Source of the DNA: Pyxicephalus adspersus
Taxonomy: Eukaryota; Chordata; Amphibia; Anura; Pyxicephalidae
Assembly: GCF_032062135.1 (NCBI RefSeq)
Contig: NC_092862.1
Location: 95,377,248 to 95,441,247 of the forward strand
Direction: 5' to 3'
Length of the DNA: 64,000 bases
Both the position numbers and the translations under genes were made by a program. The notes below the pieces were generated by a model that saw nothing but the letters and a program-made list of their open reading frames with translations, did no database searches and was not told the origin of the DNA. Each line of letters begins with the position of its first letter. The first letter of the stretch is position 1. Of this stretch, positions 33,345 to 45,502 are shown piece by piece.

Positions 33345-35060
33345 CAAAGAAAAGTCAGACTGAAATAACACTTGCAAGAATACTATTTTTCCAGACACAG
33401 CTTACATCTAGCTTTTTCTTAAAGCAATCTATAGTTGTTGCTGAAACTACTTCCTGAGGTAGCTGATTCCACATTTTCACAGACCTTACAGTGAAGAATC
33501 CCTTCCTTATCCGGAGCTTACACTTCCTTTCATCCAGACACAAAGAGTGCCCTCTTGTTTTCTAATGATCTCAAAGTGAATAATTGGGAAGTGGGTTCTC
33601 TATATACCATTTATATATTTTTACAGGGTGATCATATCCCCCTTTAAACGTCTCTTCTCAAGGGAGAATAGATTCAGCTCAGCTAATCTCTCCTCATAGC
33701 TGAGCTCCTCCATTTGCCATTCTCTGCACTCTCCCCAATTCCACAATGTCCTTTTTGTGAACTGGTGCCACAAATTGGACTGCATATTCCAGATGTGGTC
33801 TGACCAATGCTTTGTACAGGAGCAGGATTATGTCCACATCCCTGCAGTCTATTCCTCTGTTAAAACAAGAAAGTATTTTGCTATCTTTTGATACTGCAGC
33901 TTGGCATTGCATTCTGTTCTTTAGTCTATGATCTACCAGAACCCCCAGATCCTCTTCCATTCCTGAAAAAAAAAATTCCCAAAATGTATTCCCCCTAGAC
34001 CGTATGAAGCATGCATGTTGTTACCTCCAAGTGCATACCTTTATATTTATCTATATCAAATGTCATTTGCCACTTGGCTACCAAATCAAACCGTACATCC
34101 AGGTCTGCTTGTAGACTATAGACATCCTGTACTGACTTAATTCCATTACATAGTTTAGTATTATCTGCAAACACAGAAATTATACTTTTAATCCCAAACT
34201 CTAAATAATTTTTAAAGATGGTAAACAGTACAGGTCCCAACACTGAACCCTGGGGTACACCACTAATAACCTTAGACCATTCAGAGTATGAATCATTAGG
34301 CACTACTCTCTGGATGCGATCCTTAAACCAGTTCTTTATCCATTTACAGATTGACTTTTCCAAACCTATTGACCCTAACATGAATATTAACCATCTGTGG
34401 GGTACAGTGTCAAATGCTTTAGCAAAGTCCAAGTACACTATATCAACTGCTATTCCACTGTCTACGGTTTACTTACTTTCTCATAAAAGAAGAGTAAATT
34501 TGTTTGACAACTTCTGTCTTTCTTGAAGCCATGCTTACTATTACTTAAATTAAATATTATTTTCTAGCAGAAACTCCTCTATGTGGTTCTTTATCAAACT
34601 CTCTAGGACTTTTCCAACTATGGACGTTAAACTAACTGGTCTGTAGTTACCTGGTAATGACTTTGCTTCGCTTTTTAAAGATAGGAACCACATTGGCCTT
34701 ACGCCAATCCATTGGTACCATGCCAGTGGATTAGAGTCTCTAAAAATTAGAAATAATGGCTTAGAAATAACTGAGCTCAGCTCTTTGAGGACACATGGAT
34801 GTATTCCATCAATCTGGTGCTTTGTCAACCTTAATATTGCCCAACTGTTTCTCAGTCATCAATTTTGAGCCATTGTGAACCGTTTAAGGCAGTGACATTG
34901 CGATTTTGAAGTTGGGCTTGAGCTCTGCCAATTTCCTTTGTGTACACAGAGCTGAAAAAAGTGTTTAGTAAATCCGACTTTTCTTTATCCCCAGTTACAA
35001 ACCCGAGGACATCCTTTTAGGGGCCTACATGCTCAGATCTGATCTATTTGCTATTAATAT
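33345..35060 (-). mobile_element. CR1-like LINE, 5'-truncated ORF2 pseudogene
   Basis: On the - strand the RT can be followed: DGIHPCVLKELSSVISKPL, PGNYRPVSLTSIVGKVLESL, YLDFAKAFDTVPHRW (motif A), SGVPQGSVLGPVLF (motif B), SVFADNTKLCNG (motif C), WQMTFDIDKYKGMHLE, EEDLGVLVDHRLK, LYKALVRPHLEYAVQFVAP, and the tail KMWNQLPQEVVSATTIDCFK. The normal FADD of motif C is FADN, and frameshifts separate the segments, so it is inactive. The endonuclease domain is missing. Confidence 0.88.
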
Positions 35061-35455
35061 ATGTTAAAAAATAATACTTTCCTTTGCAATCTGTTTTTCA
35101 TTTTGAGGTTTTGCTTATTTGATCTCCTTTTTTCATCTTTTGTTACATTATAGTTTTCAAACAATGAAGGTGATCCTTCATTTTTATATTTTTGGAATTT
35201 CCTTTTCTTATTCTTTATGGCTTTTTAACATCAGCTGTAAGCCACATAGGTTTTAATTTGAACCTCCTAAACTTATTACCCATTGGAATATACTTTTCAG
35301 TGTGCTTGTGTAGAACAGACTTGAAACATTCCCATTTCTGTTCTGTGTTCTTTGAGGACAATATTGTCTCCCAGTCCAAGTCACAGAGAGCCACCCTTAA
35401 TAATCAAAAATTTGCTCTCTTAAAGTTAAATGTTTTTATCTTTCCTGTTTTTACA

Positions 35456-35630
35456 TTAACCCCCCTAGCGGTAATCCTGAGTGTAACTCGGGGTGGATTT
35501 TACTGGCACAATGAGTAGAGTCACACTCGGGGTAACTTTAGAAGCCCCCCTTACATTTGCCACGCTCCAGCAGCGATCTGATGGTCCCGCTGTGATGCCA
35601 GGGTGGAAATTTAAAAGCAGATTACCGAGT
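35456..35630. mobile_element. TTAA-type MITE, left-end fragment
   Basis: TTAACCCCCCTAGCGGTAAT CCTGAGTGTAACTCGGGG closely matches the left end of the copy at 19805. No matching right terminus was found, so it is truncated or rearranged; the right limit is approximate. Confidence 0.55.
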
Positions 35631-36326
35631 AACTTTGTAAAAAAAAAATGGTAACTATGGTATAGCTGTGCCCACTTTAAATACCAATTGTCTGTAATTT
35701 TTTTTGCCAGGTGCAGCTGACAATGTTATACCGATAGAATTTAGAACCCTTCTGCATGTGACTTATCTTTTCCCAATTATAATAGTCAGGCATTTAGGTA
35801 GAAAGGGTGATGATTTAGGTAGGAGCAAATACCTGCAATTTATTGTAGTAAAATATTGCTGGCAGATATTAGGTGACACAGTAACTATGAATATATATGT
35901 ACTGGAATTTGCTTATATTTAATAAAGGGAGAAAAATGTATCTTTCCAACAGCCTGTGTGTTGAAATGTCGCCCCTTTCCTTTACTCTTATATGTAGTAG
36001 TTTTTCTACTACAGGATGTATGAATTGACAGCTGGAGTAGGGGTAACAGGTATTTAACCCCCAAAAATTATGGATCTCTTGCCATGTCCAGCAGGCAGCC
36101 ATAATCGAGAACCCTCATTCTTTGCAGGATATCATGGGGCAGATTTTTTTTTCATATAAACTTGAATAAAATTGCTCTTTAGACAGAGAAAATTAGGTTT
36201 TTCATTCATACTTCCTAATATTTCTATAAATATACCAAATTGTGACTGTTTCAGTAAGATTCTTTTATAGGATTCATATAAAAAAATCCAACCCATAACA
36301 GCACCCAATGTAAGTGTAAAAATAAT

Positions 36327-36332
36327 TTTATT
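36327..36332 (-). terminator. Candidate polyadenylation signal of yae1
   Basis: TTTATT on the + strand is AATAAA on the coding strand, about 75 nt past the stop. In AT-rich DNA this hexamer is common, so support is modest. Confidence 0.45.
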
Positions 36333-36403
36333 TTGGCCACGGTGGATAAGGTGCATCATAAATGCTTTAAAATAATTTGCTGTTTTTAAAATATTCTGCA
36401 TTC

Positions 36404-36821
36404 TCAAATCAATAAATACTTTGTTTCCAGAGTTTGTAAATAATAAAGCAGATCTGAAGACATATTAAGCTCTTGAGCTACAGAATGAGTGTCTTTCAAT
36501 ATACGACCAAGTTCACGTTTCATGGCACTTTCCAGTTCCTGTGTAGTCCTGCAGTTTACAAAGGAAGAAGAGCGACACTCCTGCTTTTGGCAACAGTTTT
36601 GACTAGCAGCACAAGAGCCATCACTGGAATTCTGAGCATGGCTGTTGAGTCCCATGTCATCCATACTATTTGATAATTCAGAAGGATGAACAACTTGGTG
36701 AATAGAAGTCAAACCCTTTACAATTTGTTCCTCGCATTGGCAGACAGCAGCCAGAAGACCACCAAGCCTTGCATTCATTGTAGGATCTAGTTTTTGAACT
36801 TGACACCACGTGACAAAAGCA
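36404..36821 (-). CDS. yae1: yae1 exon 3, C-terminal region
   Basis: The acceptor is TTTTCAG. It begins SAFVTWCQVQKLDPTMNARL and continues GGLLAAVCQCEEQIVKGLTS, aligning with human 'SALLSWCHL..NLLDAVGQCEEYVLKHLKSI'. A Cys-rich middle (NCCQKQECRS) precedes the end LETKYLLI-stop at 36404. The Cys-rich middle has a human counterpart but its role is unknown. Confidence 0.88.
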
Positions 36822-39800
36822 CTGAAAAGAAGATAACAGCATTACTATACTTCATACATCACTACACATGGTCTCTTCATCAAAGTGTATGTTGTCAGAT
36901 ATGTCTCTGTGCTGAGGCAAACACACTGATCCATCTAGATAGGTTTAGTTTATTTTGCAGCATTTACAGTTTAAAAAAAAAAAAATCCAATTAGAATTCA
37001 ATATTTAATTACTTTTAAACATGTTTCTGGCCTAAAAAGTCCTTGTGAAAAGCCAGTGGGAACTTAACCTGCTTTACTATTGTACAGAAAAACAATTTGT
37101 GACGACTTCTTAAGAAAATACAAAAATAACAAGTATATTGGTAACAACATTACCAGATACCACATACGTTATCCTTTTTTCTAACGCAGCCAGGAGTGTC
37201 TTAAACTGTGGCATGCATCGTATACATCTACTGAACTAAAGCTTATGTTCAGTACTGTGGCGAGTTCCTTTCATTTCAGTGTAACAGCGAACTACAAAGT
37301 AAAGGGCACACTGTAGGATCCAGAAGGGTCACGGTACACCATTTGACTTGAGCTCCAATCTGGCACATGGGAGTTTGGCAGTTCCTTAAATGTGGAGGTA
37401 CTGCTTTTACAAGGAAATAATGTGTATAGGCCATAATAATAGCTTGTGGTCACTGTTATGGGCAGGCTCACATTTGATTGTCTAAGTCTGAAAGTCCACA
37501 TATTATTTAAAAACCTAAGCTTATGTTTATTTTGCTTTCCCTCCTCATCAACATACTAATGAATTGTATAAAAAAACAAAACTGTTATTTAAATACTTTA
37601 TATTTGCAGCAAAAGTACCATAAAATCTTTGTGTTTTTCTATACCCATCAGGCAGATTATAGACTGTGGCCATAAAGGTGCTGTGTGTCTTTGAGGTTTC
37701 ATTATTGATATGATGCTGGATGTCCTCTAGCCAGGAAAAAAAGGTGAGAGTTGCTTTATTTTATTGCAACCTGTGAGAAGCTAACAGTGTGCACTGTAAT
37801 TAGCACAATCCATTTCAGTAAAGTGTAGCAGCATGTGATTTTTGAAAAAACACACATGATAAATTGAAACTTGAAAAGGAATGTTCAATTAACCACTTAT
37901 TATACAACATATTTTTCTCATTATGGGCACTCAAGATAAGAGCTTTGAGAACCTTGTGTTTCATTTTTATTGTGTGCAGTGACTGCAAACTATATAAGAC
38001 TGACATTATTCATATGATATGCAAGTATATAAATGGTGAACAAAGCACATGAACCTACTAAAACTAGATGACAGCCAGCATACTGTATGTTGATTTCACT
38101 ACAAAACATAACTTGAAGTGTTTTCCAGAGACCCATTAAACTGGGTTCACCACCCGGCACTTTTTAATAATCACTCGGCTGTTTTTGAGTGATTACTGAT
38201 AAAGTGGGTCACAATACAGAGGCTGACACCCACCTACAGCTGCTTCCCACCCAGCTTAAAATAAAATTCTAGGGAGAATACTGAACTGACTCAATTAGTA
38301 TCTCTTTTGAAGTATTCTTAAGCTCATAAATATTCTGTAATATGTATGAAGCCATAAAAAATAATAAGCTACCTTATAGTCCCTCGAAGTTCTCCACAGG
38401 GCATCAGCATACTTGCTCCTAACTTATATCCCAGGTTAAACCCTGTCTGCAATGAATTTTCCTTTCCGGCATCCATTCCATCTAGATATCCCTCCTGAAA
38501 TAAAAGAAACAAATTATTAGATAATAAAAGTTAAAATTATCATACAATATCTAATTATATAAACCAAAACAGGAAATTCTAATTTTTAGCTCCTTTTTTT
38601 AGATTTTTGTCTACTGTATGTGACTTTTCTAATAGCTGCATATTTATTGTAATATACATGTATCCATTGTTAAGCGGAACTGTAGATGTGTTAAAAATGC
38701 AATGTACAACACTGTGATCAGGAATTTACTGTATAATAGTATCCCTTTGTCCCAGTCTTTACACTGTGGTCAGAGAACCCATGATGTCTGGCTGCTGACA
38801 GTTATGGTGCAGGGCAGACAGCATCAATGCCACTCACTGTCAGTAGGCATTTCTGGATGGAATAAACTTGCCCTTAAAGTGCCCCAGTGCCCATACTATG
38901 GGCAAACTATTTCCACATTTCTAACAAGCAGTAAAAGTTCTTTTAAACAAGTCATGCCTGATCCATTTTTTAAGTGCACAGTTCATCCTCAAAGATCCAA
39001 ATAAAGGCTTTGCCTGGACATTGGATTTAGCTTTTAATTCATTACCGGATTTGCAGTCTCCCACGAGACTTCTAAAAACTCTGGATATGATACCTGGGTC
39101 TCCCATTCACCAGTACACCACTGTCGTTTCAACATCCCATTTCCGTTTGGCAAATCACAGAAAACTATGTATTTTGCGATTGGCCAAGGAAAAAAAGGAG
39201 GTGAAAACTGCTGTGCAGTGGGAACAGTACAATATGTGAGGATTAATCTACTGATTGTGACAACATAAACCAGCAACCCCCACATAATTTATTCCCCAGT
39301 GGAGGAAACTTGTTTTCAAATCAATTCATAAATGGAAAGTAAAGGTACAATTTATTCCCTCCGCACCAAAACAAAACCCTTAATTCTTGTCTGTAAGACC
39401 TAACACTAAGTAACCCCTTGCGGTGTATGGTCACCTTATCCTGGGTACAACAATGCAGAACCTTCTCACGTAAGCTTACAATTCACAGAGCTGCATTCAT
39501 TCGTTTTCAGAACTATAATAGTGTTCTGTCAAAAGAACCTACCCACTGATCTCTCCTGCCTGAAGGTTCAGCTTCCTCCAGTTAACTTGCATATATTTAC
39601 ACTGTTTCCCCAAAAATAGTGTCTTTAATAGTAATTTTTGCTCCAAAAATGCACTAGGGCTTATTTTCAGGGGATGTCTTTATTTTTTTATGAACAACAA
39701 TCAACGTTTATTCAAGTACAGTCATGTCATCACATTCTGGATCATCATCATAACTATCCAAACCCTCAATTCCATCTTGGTTTTCTTGTGACTCCATTTC

Positions 39801-39843
39801 GTTTAGAACCATTGGCCTCAATTTCTCATGACACCTCTTGTCC

Positions 39844-39892
<49 letters not shown>

Positions 39893-40746
39893 AGCTTATT
39901 TTCGAAGTGGGTTTTATATTTCAAGCATTCTCAAAAACACAGAAAAATTATGCTAGGGCTTTTTTTTGGGGGTAGGTCTTCTTTTTGGGGAAACAGGGTA
40001 AATTACTTACCTTTTCTTGTTGAAAGCCTGTGATCCCATGCTGTATTGCTTTCCATCTTCTTTCTTGGGCCCCCCAGCTATGTCTTACAACATCTTCTTC
40101 CTTTCAGATTATTGGTGAAGTTGTCTGATCTTGCACTGGAATGAGATTGGGTGCTTGGTCCTCCCCCAAATGTAAATAAATGAGCGTGCATCCCATGTGC
40201 ACTTGTCTATTTACATTTGAGGAAAGCCCATGGAGACGCAGTGACAGATCGGCATGCACAGGTGGAGCAGCCACCAGCGTCCAGGGATTTGAGACATAAG
40301 CATCCCAGGAGTCTACAGGTTTCCCCTTTAGTCATGGCGGTTGGGGGAAAAATGCATTTTTTAGATTGTATTTTAGGTTAGATTCTGCCTAAAGTTGGAC
40401 ACTGGGGTGGGGGGTTAAGCAGCAGATCGTGGGGGAGGGGTTAAGATATTCCTTTACCATGGGGTTAGGGTTGGGAAGGAGGGGATTTTAGCACCATAGG
40501 TAGGTGGGTAGGTAGGTAGGATATCCGGTCAGGGTAAGTCATTTCGTCAGAACAGTTTCCTTGTTATTCCATTGGGATGTATAACAGGTACAGGAAACAA
40601 GCAGTCCATGTGCTCCTCACCTTCAGTCTTTTCTCCATGCTTCTTTTCCAGTCTTTCTGCACTAAGCTCATCTCATCTCCATCCTCATCAAACACTTCCT
40701 CTTCCCTCTCCTGCTGTAGCTCCATAGCCGCCCTCATCCAGGACAT
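36404..40746 (-). CDS. yae1: YAE1, Fe-S cluster maturation adaptor for ABCE1, complete
   Basis: Three exons read on the - strand encode 221 residues (human YAE1 has about 226). Exon 1 gives the acidic N-terminus (MSWMRAAMELQQ...EEEVFDEDGDE). Exon 2 carries the deca-GX3 region with Gly spaced as GYLDG, GMDAG, GFNLG, GYKLG and GELRG. Exon 3 holds a Cys-containing LLAAVCQCEEQIVKGL helix and a Leu-rich end. In yeast and human, YAE1 pairs with LTO1 and recruits ABCE1/Rli1 to the cytosolic iron-sulfur targeting complex. All splice sites are GT/AG in consistent phase and no frameshift is seen. It is transcribed towards med1l and in the same direction as tbx20. Confidence 0.92.
36822..38372. other. 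yae1 intron 2, nothing notable
   Basis: No repeat with recognisable ends and no additional exon-like sequence seen. Confidence 0.4.
38373..38494 (-). CDS. yae1: yae1 exon 2, deca-GX3 motif
   Basis: The acceptor is ATTTCAG and the donor is AG|GTAGCT. EGYLDGMDAGKENSLQTGFN and LGYKLGASMLMPCGELRGTI form the alternating Gly-X3-Gly pattern that defines the YAE1/LTO1 family and mediates YAE1-LTO1 pairing. Confidence 0.93.
39601..40003. mobile_element. GTTTCCCC-ended repeat element, second copy
   Basis: ACTGTTTCCCCAAAAATAGT at the left and TTTTTGGGGAAACAGGGT at the right are inverted. The interior carries repeated GCTAGGGCTT.TTTT motifs and a (TA)n tract at 39853-39889. It lies in yae1 intron 1 and is the same family as 3121-3800. 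Confidence 0.7.
39853..39889. repeat. (TA)n microsatellite
   Basis: About 18 TA units. Confidence 0.97.
40621..40746 (-). CDS. yae1: yae1 exon 1 with start codon
   Basis: The ATG at 40746-40744 begins MSWMRAAMELQQEREEEVFD, aligning with the human start MSWVQAAS...DVFDEEADES. An in-frame upstream Met (MLWSCVGIGLE) exists, but the chosen start matches the family. 42 codons end in MEKRLK with donor GTGAGG, phase 0. Confidence 0.9.
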
Positions 40747-40823
40747 TTCCAGTCCGATCCCCACACAGCTCCACAACACAACCCCAATACAGTCTATTGC
40801 CTGCTACGTACAATGCCTGCGCC

Positions 40824-40855
40824 TCACGTGACGTACAACCAGCACGACACGTGAC
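40824..40855. promoter_or_regulatory. Paired CACGTGAC E-boxes upstream of yae1
   Basis: TCACGTGACG (40824-40833) and ACACGTGAC (40847-40855) lie 78-109 nt upstream of the yae1 ATG in a locally CpG-containing stretch. CACGTGAC is the binding core of bHLH-Zip factors (USF, MYC/MAX, TFE). The first copy also overlaps a CRE-like TGACGT. Position and duplication suggest proximal promoter sites; no TATA box is evident. Confidence 0.5.
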
Positions 40856-40859
40856 AAAG

Positions 40860-42250
40860 GACATTAGCTTAGGATGCGTGGACCGTACATAGGGCTACAC
40901 TAAAGAGTCCGATATATTGTTACCTATAGGGGGTAATAGTATGTTCGGGTTCTTCAATGTTATGACAACCCTCTACGAACGCCTGTGGAACTTGGGCGCC
41001 ACCTAGTGATCGTTTGTCAGAAAAGCAGTTTAGGAAAGGGCCAGGTAAAGTCAGTAAGACACATGTTCCATGGTGCTGTACAATGTTAAACATGGGTGCA
41101 TAATACGGAAACCATAACACAAATGACAGTGTGTAGACTCAGACAATGCTACGTGAAATTGGCAAAGATTGTAGGCATACTTTGGTTGTAGTGGTGACCA
41201 GAGACATGCTGCAGGAGATTGTTAGAGACCAGGGACATATTACAAGAGACTGTGAAAAAATGACATTAAACAAGAGAGATGCATAGAAAGCACAAAAAGT
41301 AAGATGTAATAAAGTCACTGTTCCTTCATGTCCATAAAAAAGAACCCAGCCAAAGAAAACATTGCTGCATGGTGAGTCATACATTGAGTATCAAAGGGGC
41401 GTCAAGGTTCTAAATAATAAAAAATAAAAACAATTTCCTTTTACACATGAAAAAAAACATATAACATATATAAAACATATAAGATTGTGTTACTATTAGT
41501 GCATTATCATGTAGTATGTTACAGATGTTTAGCATAAGGAAGTCCATTCATTTGGGATAAACCTCAAAAGCACTGCAACACATTTTCAAATGAACACCCA
41601 TCATTTTTCCAAAGCTAAAACACATGTATGTTGTAGTGAGCTGACTAGTTGCCTTGAGATGTAGTTTAAAAACAATGGTATTGCAATGCTCAATATTTGG
41701 GTTACAATGCTTGATTGCATTGCACATTGATTGGCCATAAATGGTACATGGGGACTGCCTTTGCTGACTTCTCATTCTGCATATGGTAGTAATCTAGAAG
41801 TAACTCTAACCCTCTTGGTTCAGTACTATAAATCAATAACTCAGAACAAACATGGGGCTCTGACATTATTTGACTTTCCTGATATGCATCCTTTTTCTAG
41901 ATGATTGACCCTGAAAGTATTGGAGATAGAGGTTCATTAAATGTGTCCACTTTCGTTTTCAGAAGGTCTGCAACAGCAGCAATAAATCTTCAGGAAATTT
42001 AGTAGGATGTCTTTAGTAGGATGTCTTCTTCTATATCCATCCAACCCACCAGCACCCAAAATGCTCCATCCTAGTTTAAAGCCTTGTAATAGCAAAACCT
42101 TTTGGAATATTTAACAATCTAATGTATGTGGGTGCCAAACTCTTTGATGATATTTATATATCACATATATATATATGACATTTTTCTTCCAGAATTTTTG
42201 CAGGGTTTCTCAGTTTATAGAACACTCACATGAATTTTGCTGTAGCACCA
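40860..42250. other. Intergenic between yae1 and tbx20, left part
   Basis: Apart from the tandem repeat at 41.2 kb no structure is recognised. Confidence 0.35.
41185..41285. repeat. Degenerate tandem repeat, unit about 34 bp
   Basis: GACCAGAGACATGCTGCAGG AGATTG and GACCAGGGACATATTACAAG AGACTG are adjacent diverged units, with a weaker third copy on the right. Confidence 0.5.
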
Positions 42251-42599
42251 TTAAAGCGGACCTTAATTCTTTTTACTTTTCTTTCGGTGATTAAGACTGA
42301 ATAGGAGTGCAGAGCTTCTTGGGATACCTACGTCACACATTCTGCGAAGCTCCGGTCTGCTCTTTCTGCACATGCCTAATCTCAGGCATGCACAGAAGGG
42401 ACATTTTTTTCCACTGAGACACTCCTCAAACTCTTGCACAGGGGCTGCTGAGAATGGCAGAGCAGTTATATGTAAGGCTCATTTTTATGCATATGTTCAA
42501 ACTCTAAGCTGTATAAACTTGAATGCTTATTGGATTTATGCATATCAGGTGATGTGTATTTGTGTATTGAGGAAGGGTGTGGCAGGTAGTTTTCTTCTA

Positions 42600-43580
42600 T
42601 CGCGTCAGATGTTTTCTCTACCCTTTGGTTGGGCCGCAAACCAGCTCTCAGCAGCATCTTTGATGTCAGAAATGTCCTCAAAATGTTGCCCCTTCAGGTG
42701 TTTCTTCAAATTCGGGAACAGATAATAGTCCGAAGGGGCCAGGTCAGGTGAGTTGGGGGGATGGTGGACAAATTGGAAACCCAGGGTGTTCAATTTGGCA
42801 GCCACAATGTTGGACATGTGTGCTGGTGCATTGTCCTCCAAAAAAAGGATCCCTTTGGTCAACTTTCCACGGCGTTTCGTCTTAATTGCCTCCTTCAGCT
42901 GCTCCAGGAGGTTAGCATAATATTGTCCGGTGATACTAGTGCCCTGAGATAGATAGTCCACCGACAGAATACCGTCCCAGAAAACGGAAACCATGACTTT
43001 TTTGGCAGATTTCTATGTTCAGAACTTCGGTCACGGGGACCCGCTGTGACGCTATTCCTTTGACTGTTCCTTGGTTTCAGGATCATAGATGTGGAGCCAG
43101 GTTTTATCCTCAGTCACTAACCTAGCCAAAAAGCCCTTGTTAGCTTAAAAATGGGCCAAAACGGCTTTGGATGCTTCAAATCGTTCCTTCTTCTGATCAC
43201 TGTTCGAGCATTTCAGCACCCACTTCGATGAAAGCTTGAACATGTCTATCACAGTGGTTAAAACAAACCCAACACGCTCCCATGAGATGTCATGGGCTAA
43301 CCTTTTTTTAGCGATATTCGCCGGTCCTCAATAATCAGCTTATGGACAGCATCGCAGGTTGCCAGGTCAGTTGAGGTTGGGGGGCGCCCACTGCGGGGCT
43401 CATCTTCAACAGTGAAATGCCCAGTCTTGAAATGAGATATCCGGGTTTGGACAGTGCTGTAGAAAGGACACTTCTCCCCCAGTGTTTGTGACATCTCAGT
43501 GTGAATGTCCATTGCTGACTTTCCCTGGAGAAACAAAAAATTCAAGACAGCCCATAACTCCAACAAGGCCTGTGCTTTGG
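42600..43580 (-). pseudogene. Mariner-family transposase pseudogene
   Basis: On the - strand: LQGKSAMDIHTEMSQTLGEK and FYSTVQTRISHFKTGHFTVE with DEPRSGRPPTS (helix-turn-helix domain and linker), then KTWLHIYDPETKEQ (first catalytic Asp region), a frameshift and in-frame stops near 43020-43060, VMVSVFWDGIL, ILFLEDNAPAHMSN (second Asp) and HPPNSPDLAPSDYYLFPNLK (third Asp, DD34D type). The start and the TIRs are missing. Its 5' edge abuts the transposon copy at 43611. Confidence 0.9.
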
Positions 43581-43610
43581 CTTTGGTTTTGGATGATAAC
43601 CAATGGCTTT

Positions 43611-44228
43611 GGTTATCATTCAAAGCCATTGTCAAGGACTTTCTTGGAAACACACAAGCAAATAATTAGAAATTGTCTAGAAACTCTTGGAGAGCTGCAA
43701 AATGCTTGGTTGCAATATGAGCATCAAGGTGCATTTTCTGCATAGCCATCTTTCAAACTTCCCAGAAAACCTTGCTGCAGTCAGTGATGAGAAAGGTGAA
43801 CGATTCGACCAAGATTTAAAGGTCATGGAAGGACGGAGTCAGGGTAGATGTACATATGATGGCTGACTATTGTTGGAGCATCTGGCCGGATTGTCCTAAC
43901 ACTGAACACTCCAGGAAAAGCTATAAGCGTAAATGTTTACCTTACCCGCTTACCCGATTACCTTTCAAATGTTTTACTGTAAAAATAATGTCATAGAGTA
44001 ACATTAAATCCTTTGTATGAACAAAAGAATTTTAAATAAACAGTACATCCAAGGTATTTTTTCATTGTATGTAAAATTTGTATGTTTTTTGACAAAAATG
44101 GAGGGTACCCTATATCCTAAAAACTGTATGTGATAGCAAAAAAACTGGGGTCATTTTCAGATTCACCACCCAAAAATTATTAAAAAACAAGTGTAAGATC
44201 TAACTCAACAAAAAATGCATTTCCCAGT
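43611..44228 (+). mobile_element. 3' fragment, second copy of the 18.6-kb transposon
   Basis: From GGTTATCATTCAAAGCCATT onward the sequence follows 20788-21403 closely. It includes ..GCNMSIKVHFLHSHLSNFPE, AVSDEKGERFDQDLKVMEG and the shared 3' non-coding stretch ending AAAAAATGCATTTCCCAGTG. The end of the protein (GERFDQD) is better preserved here than in copy 1. Copy 2 stops matching at 44228. Confidence 0.8.
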
Positions 44229-44561
44229 GTTATATAAGTAACAAGAAACACTACAAAAAGCAGTCAGAGAGCAATGTATAGGTCGGATAGAAAAAAATCG
44301 CTGCAAGAGCCATAAGTGCACAGTAGGTACCAAGACTGGAGAAACAAAGGCAGAAAACAGAAGTCTTAACAGGAAGTCACACATCACCAACCATGTACCA
44401 AATGTCCAACATTGCTACAGATAGAGAAACAGGGTTCAGACAGTTACTATGTACCCTGACAAGTGGATCTAATACAAAAATAGATTTTAAACCATATGTA
44501 GTTTCTGCAAATTGGACTAAGACTCAGGTACAATAGCCATTGCTTAGTTAACTGGCTAGGC

Positions 44562-44733
44562 CAGAGCTGCCCAACCCCAATCCTCATTGGCTAGGTTTTA
44601 CACACTTTTTAGTATTTATCTAACACAAAGTAGTGAATTCAATAAGATGTAGTAGAAAATGATGTTTGAATGATGTTTATATGAGCATTCTGGTCTGCAT
44701 GTGGCCTTTAAGGACTGGAGATGGACAGCCCTA
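44562..44733. mobile_element. Small MITE with AGAGCTGCCCAACC ends
   Basis: CAGAGCTGCCCAACCCCAAT CCTC at the left and AGGACTGGAGATGGACAGCC CTA at the right are imperfect inverted repeats bounding 172 bp. hAT-like by terminal CAG; target duplication unclear. Confidence 0.6.
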
Positions 44734-44755
44734 ATCTAGTAAAGCGCTCTTTTCA

Positions 44756-44812
44756 CTTTGTATGTATGTTTATTGTTTGTATGTTTGTATGTATTGTTTG
44801 TATGTTTATTGT
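44756..44812. repeat. TGTATGTT-type simple repeat
   Basis: Interspersed TGTA and TGTT tetranucleotides with TATTG interruptions. Confidence 0.7.
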
Positions 44813-45502
44813 TGAATCCTGCCCTGCTTCAAAAGCCTAACATTTTAAGATTCTGCTGGAGTTGGTTTATGGACTTATTTTGGCTTTAAATAGCACGAGT
44901 TCAGGTATATTACAACACAATGCTCTACATTAAAGCCCTGTCATGATAAGTAAATGCAAATGAATGTGAAAGGTATTAAAAAAACCTACAACAAGAAAAG
45001 TAGGTGTCAAACATATTTACCAATTTTTTGGAAAAAAAATATGTATAAAGAAAATAAAAAAAGTGATTTTAACAGCAACTCTCCGAGTCTAAATATCATT
45101 TTGCTGAAAGAAAATACTTTCAACTTACAGGCTGCCTCTAATCATTTGCCCACCCAGACCTTTTTTTATACATCATTGTTTTATACTGTAAAGAACACAT
45201 CATAACATATAAAGGGTTAAAATAAGCTCAAGGCTGCAAACATGCAACTACCGGTACTCCACACTTAAATTTTTAAAACAACCTGGTGCTGAACACCACA
45301 AATTAAAATGATAGATAGTAATAAGGCTATGATAAAGGATGGAGTGTTATTACCATGTTCATTGAAATAATGTATGTAAACATTTCCCACCTAATTATTA
45401 ACCATGTTGATTATAACAGCAGCTAGATATCTACATATATACATACATTGTGTGAATCTTTGTTTACCCGGGTATGTAATACACAAATCCTATGTTCAGC
45501 CT

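Noticed and set aside
39021..39285. Open frames at 39.0-39.3 kb in yae1 intron 1
   Set aside because: No similarity to YAE1 or another family; the flanks lack usable exon borders and the three yae1 exons already join in phase.
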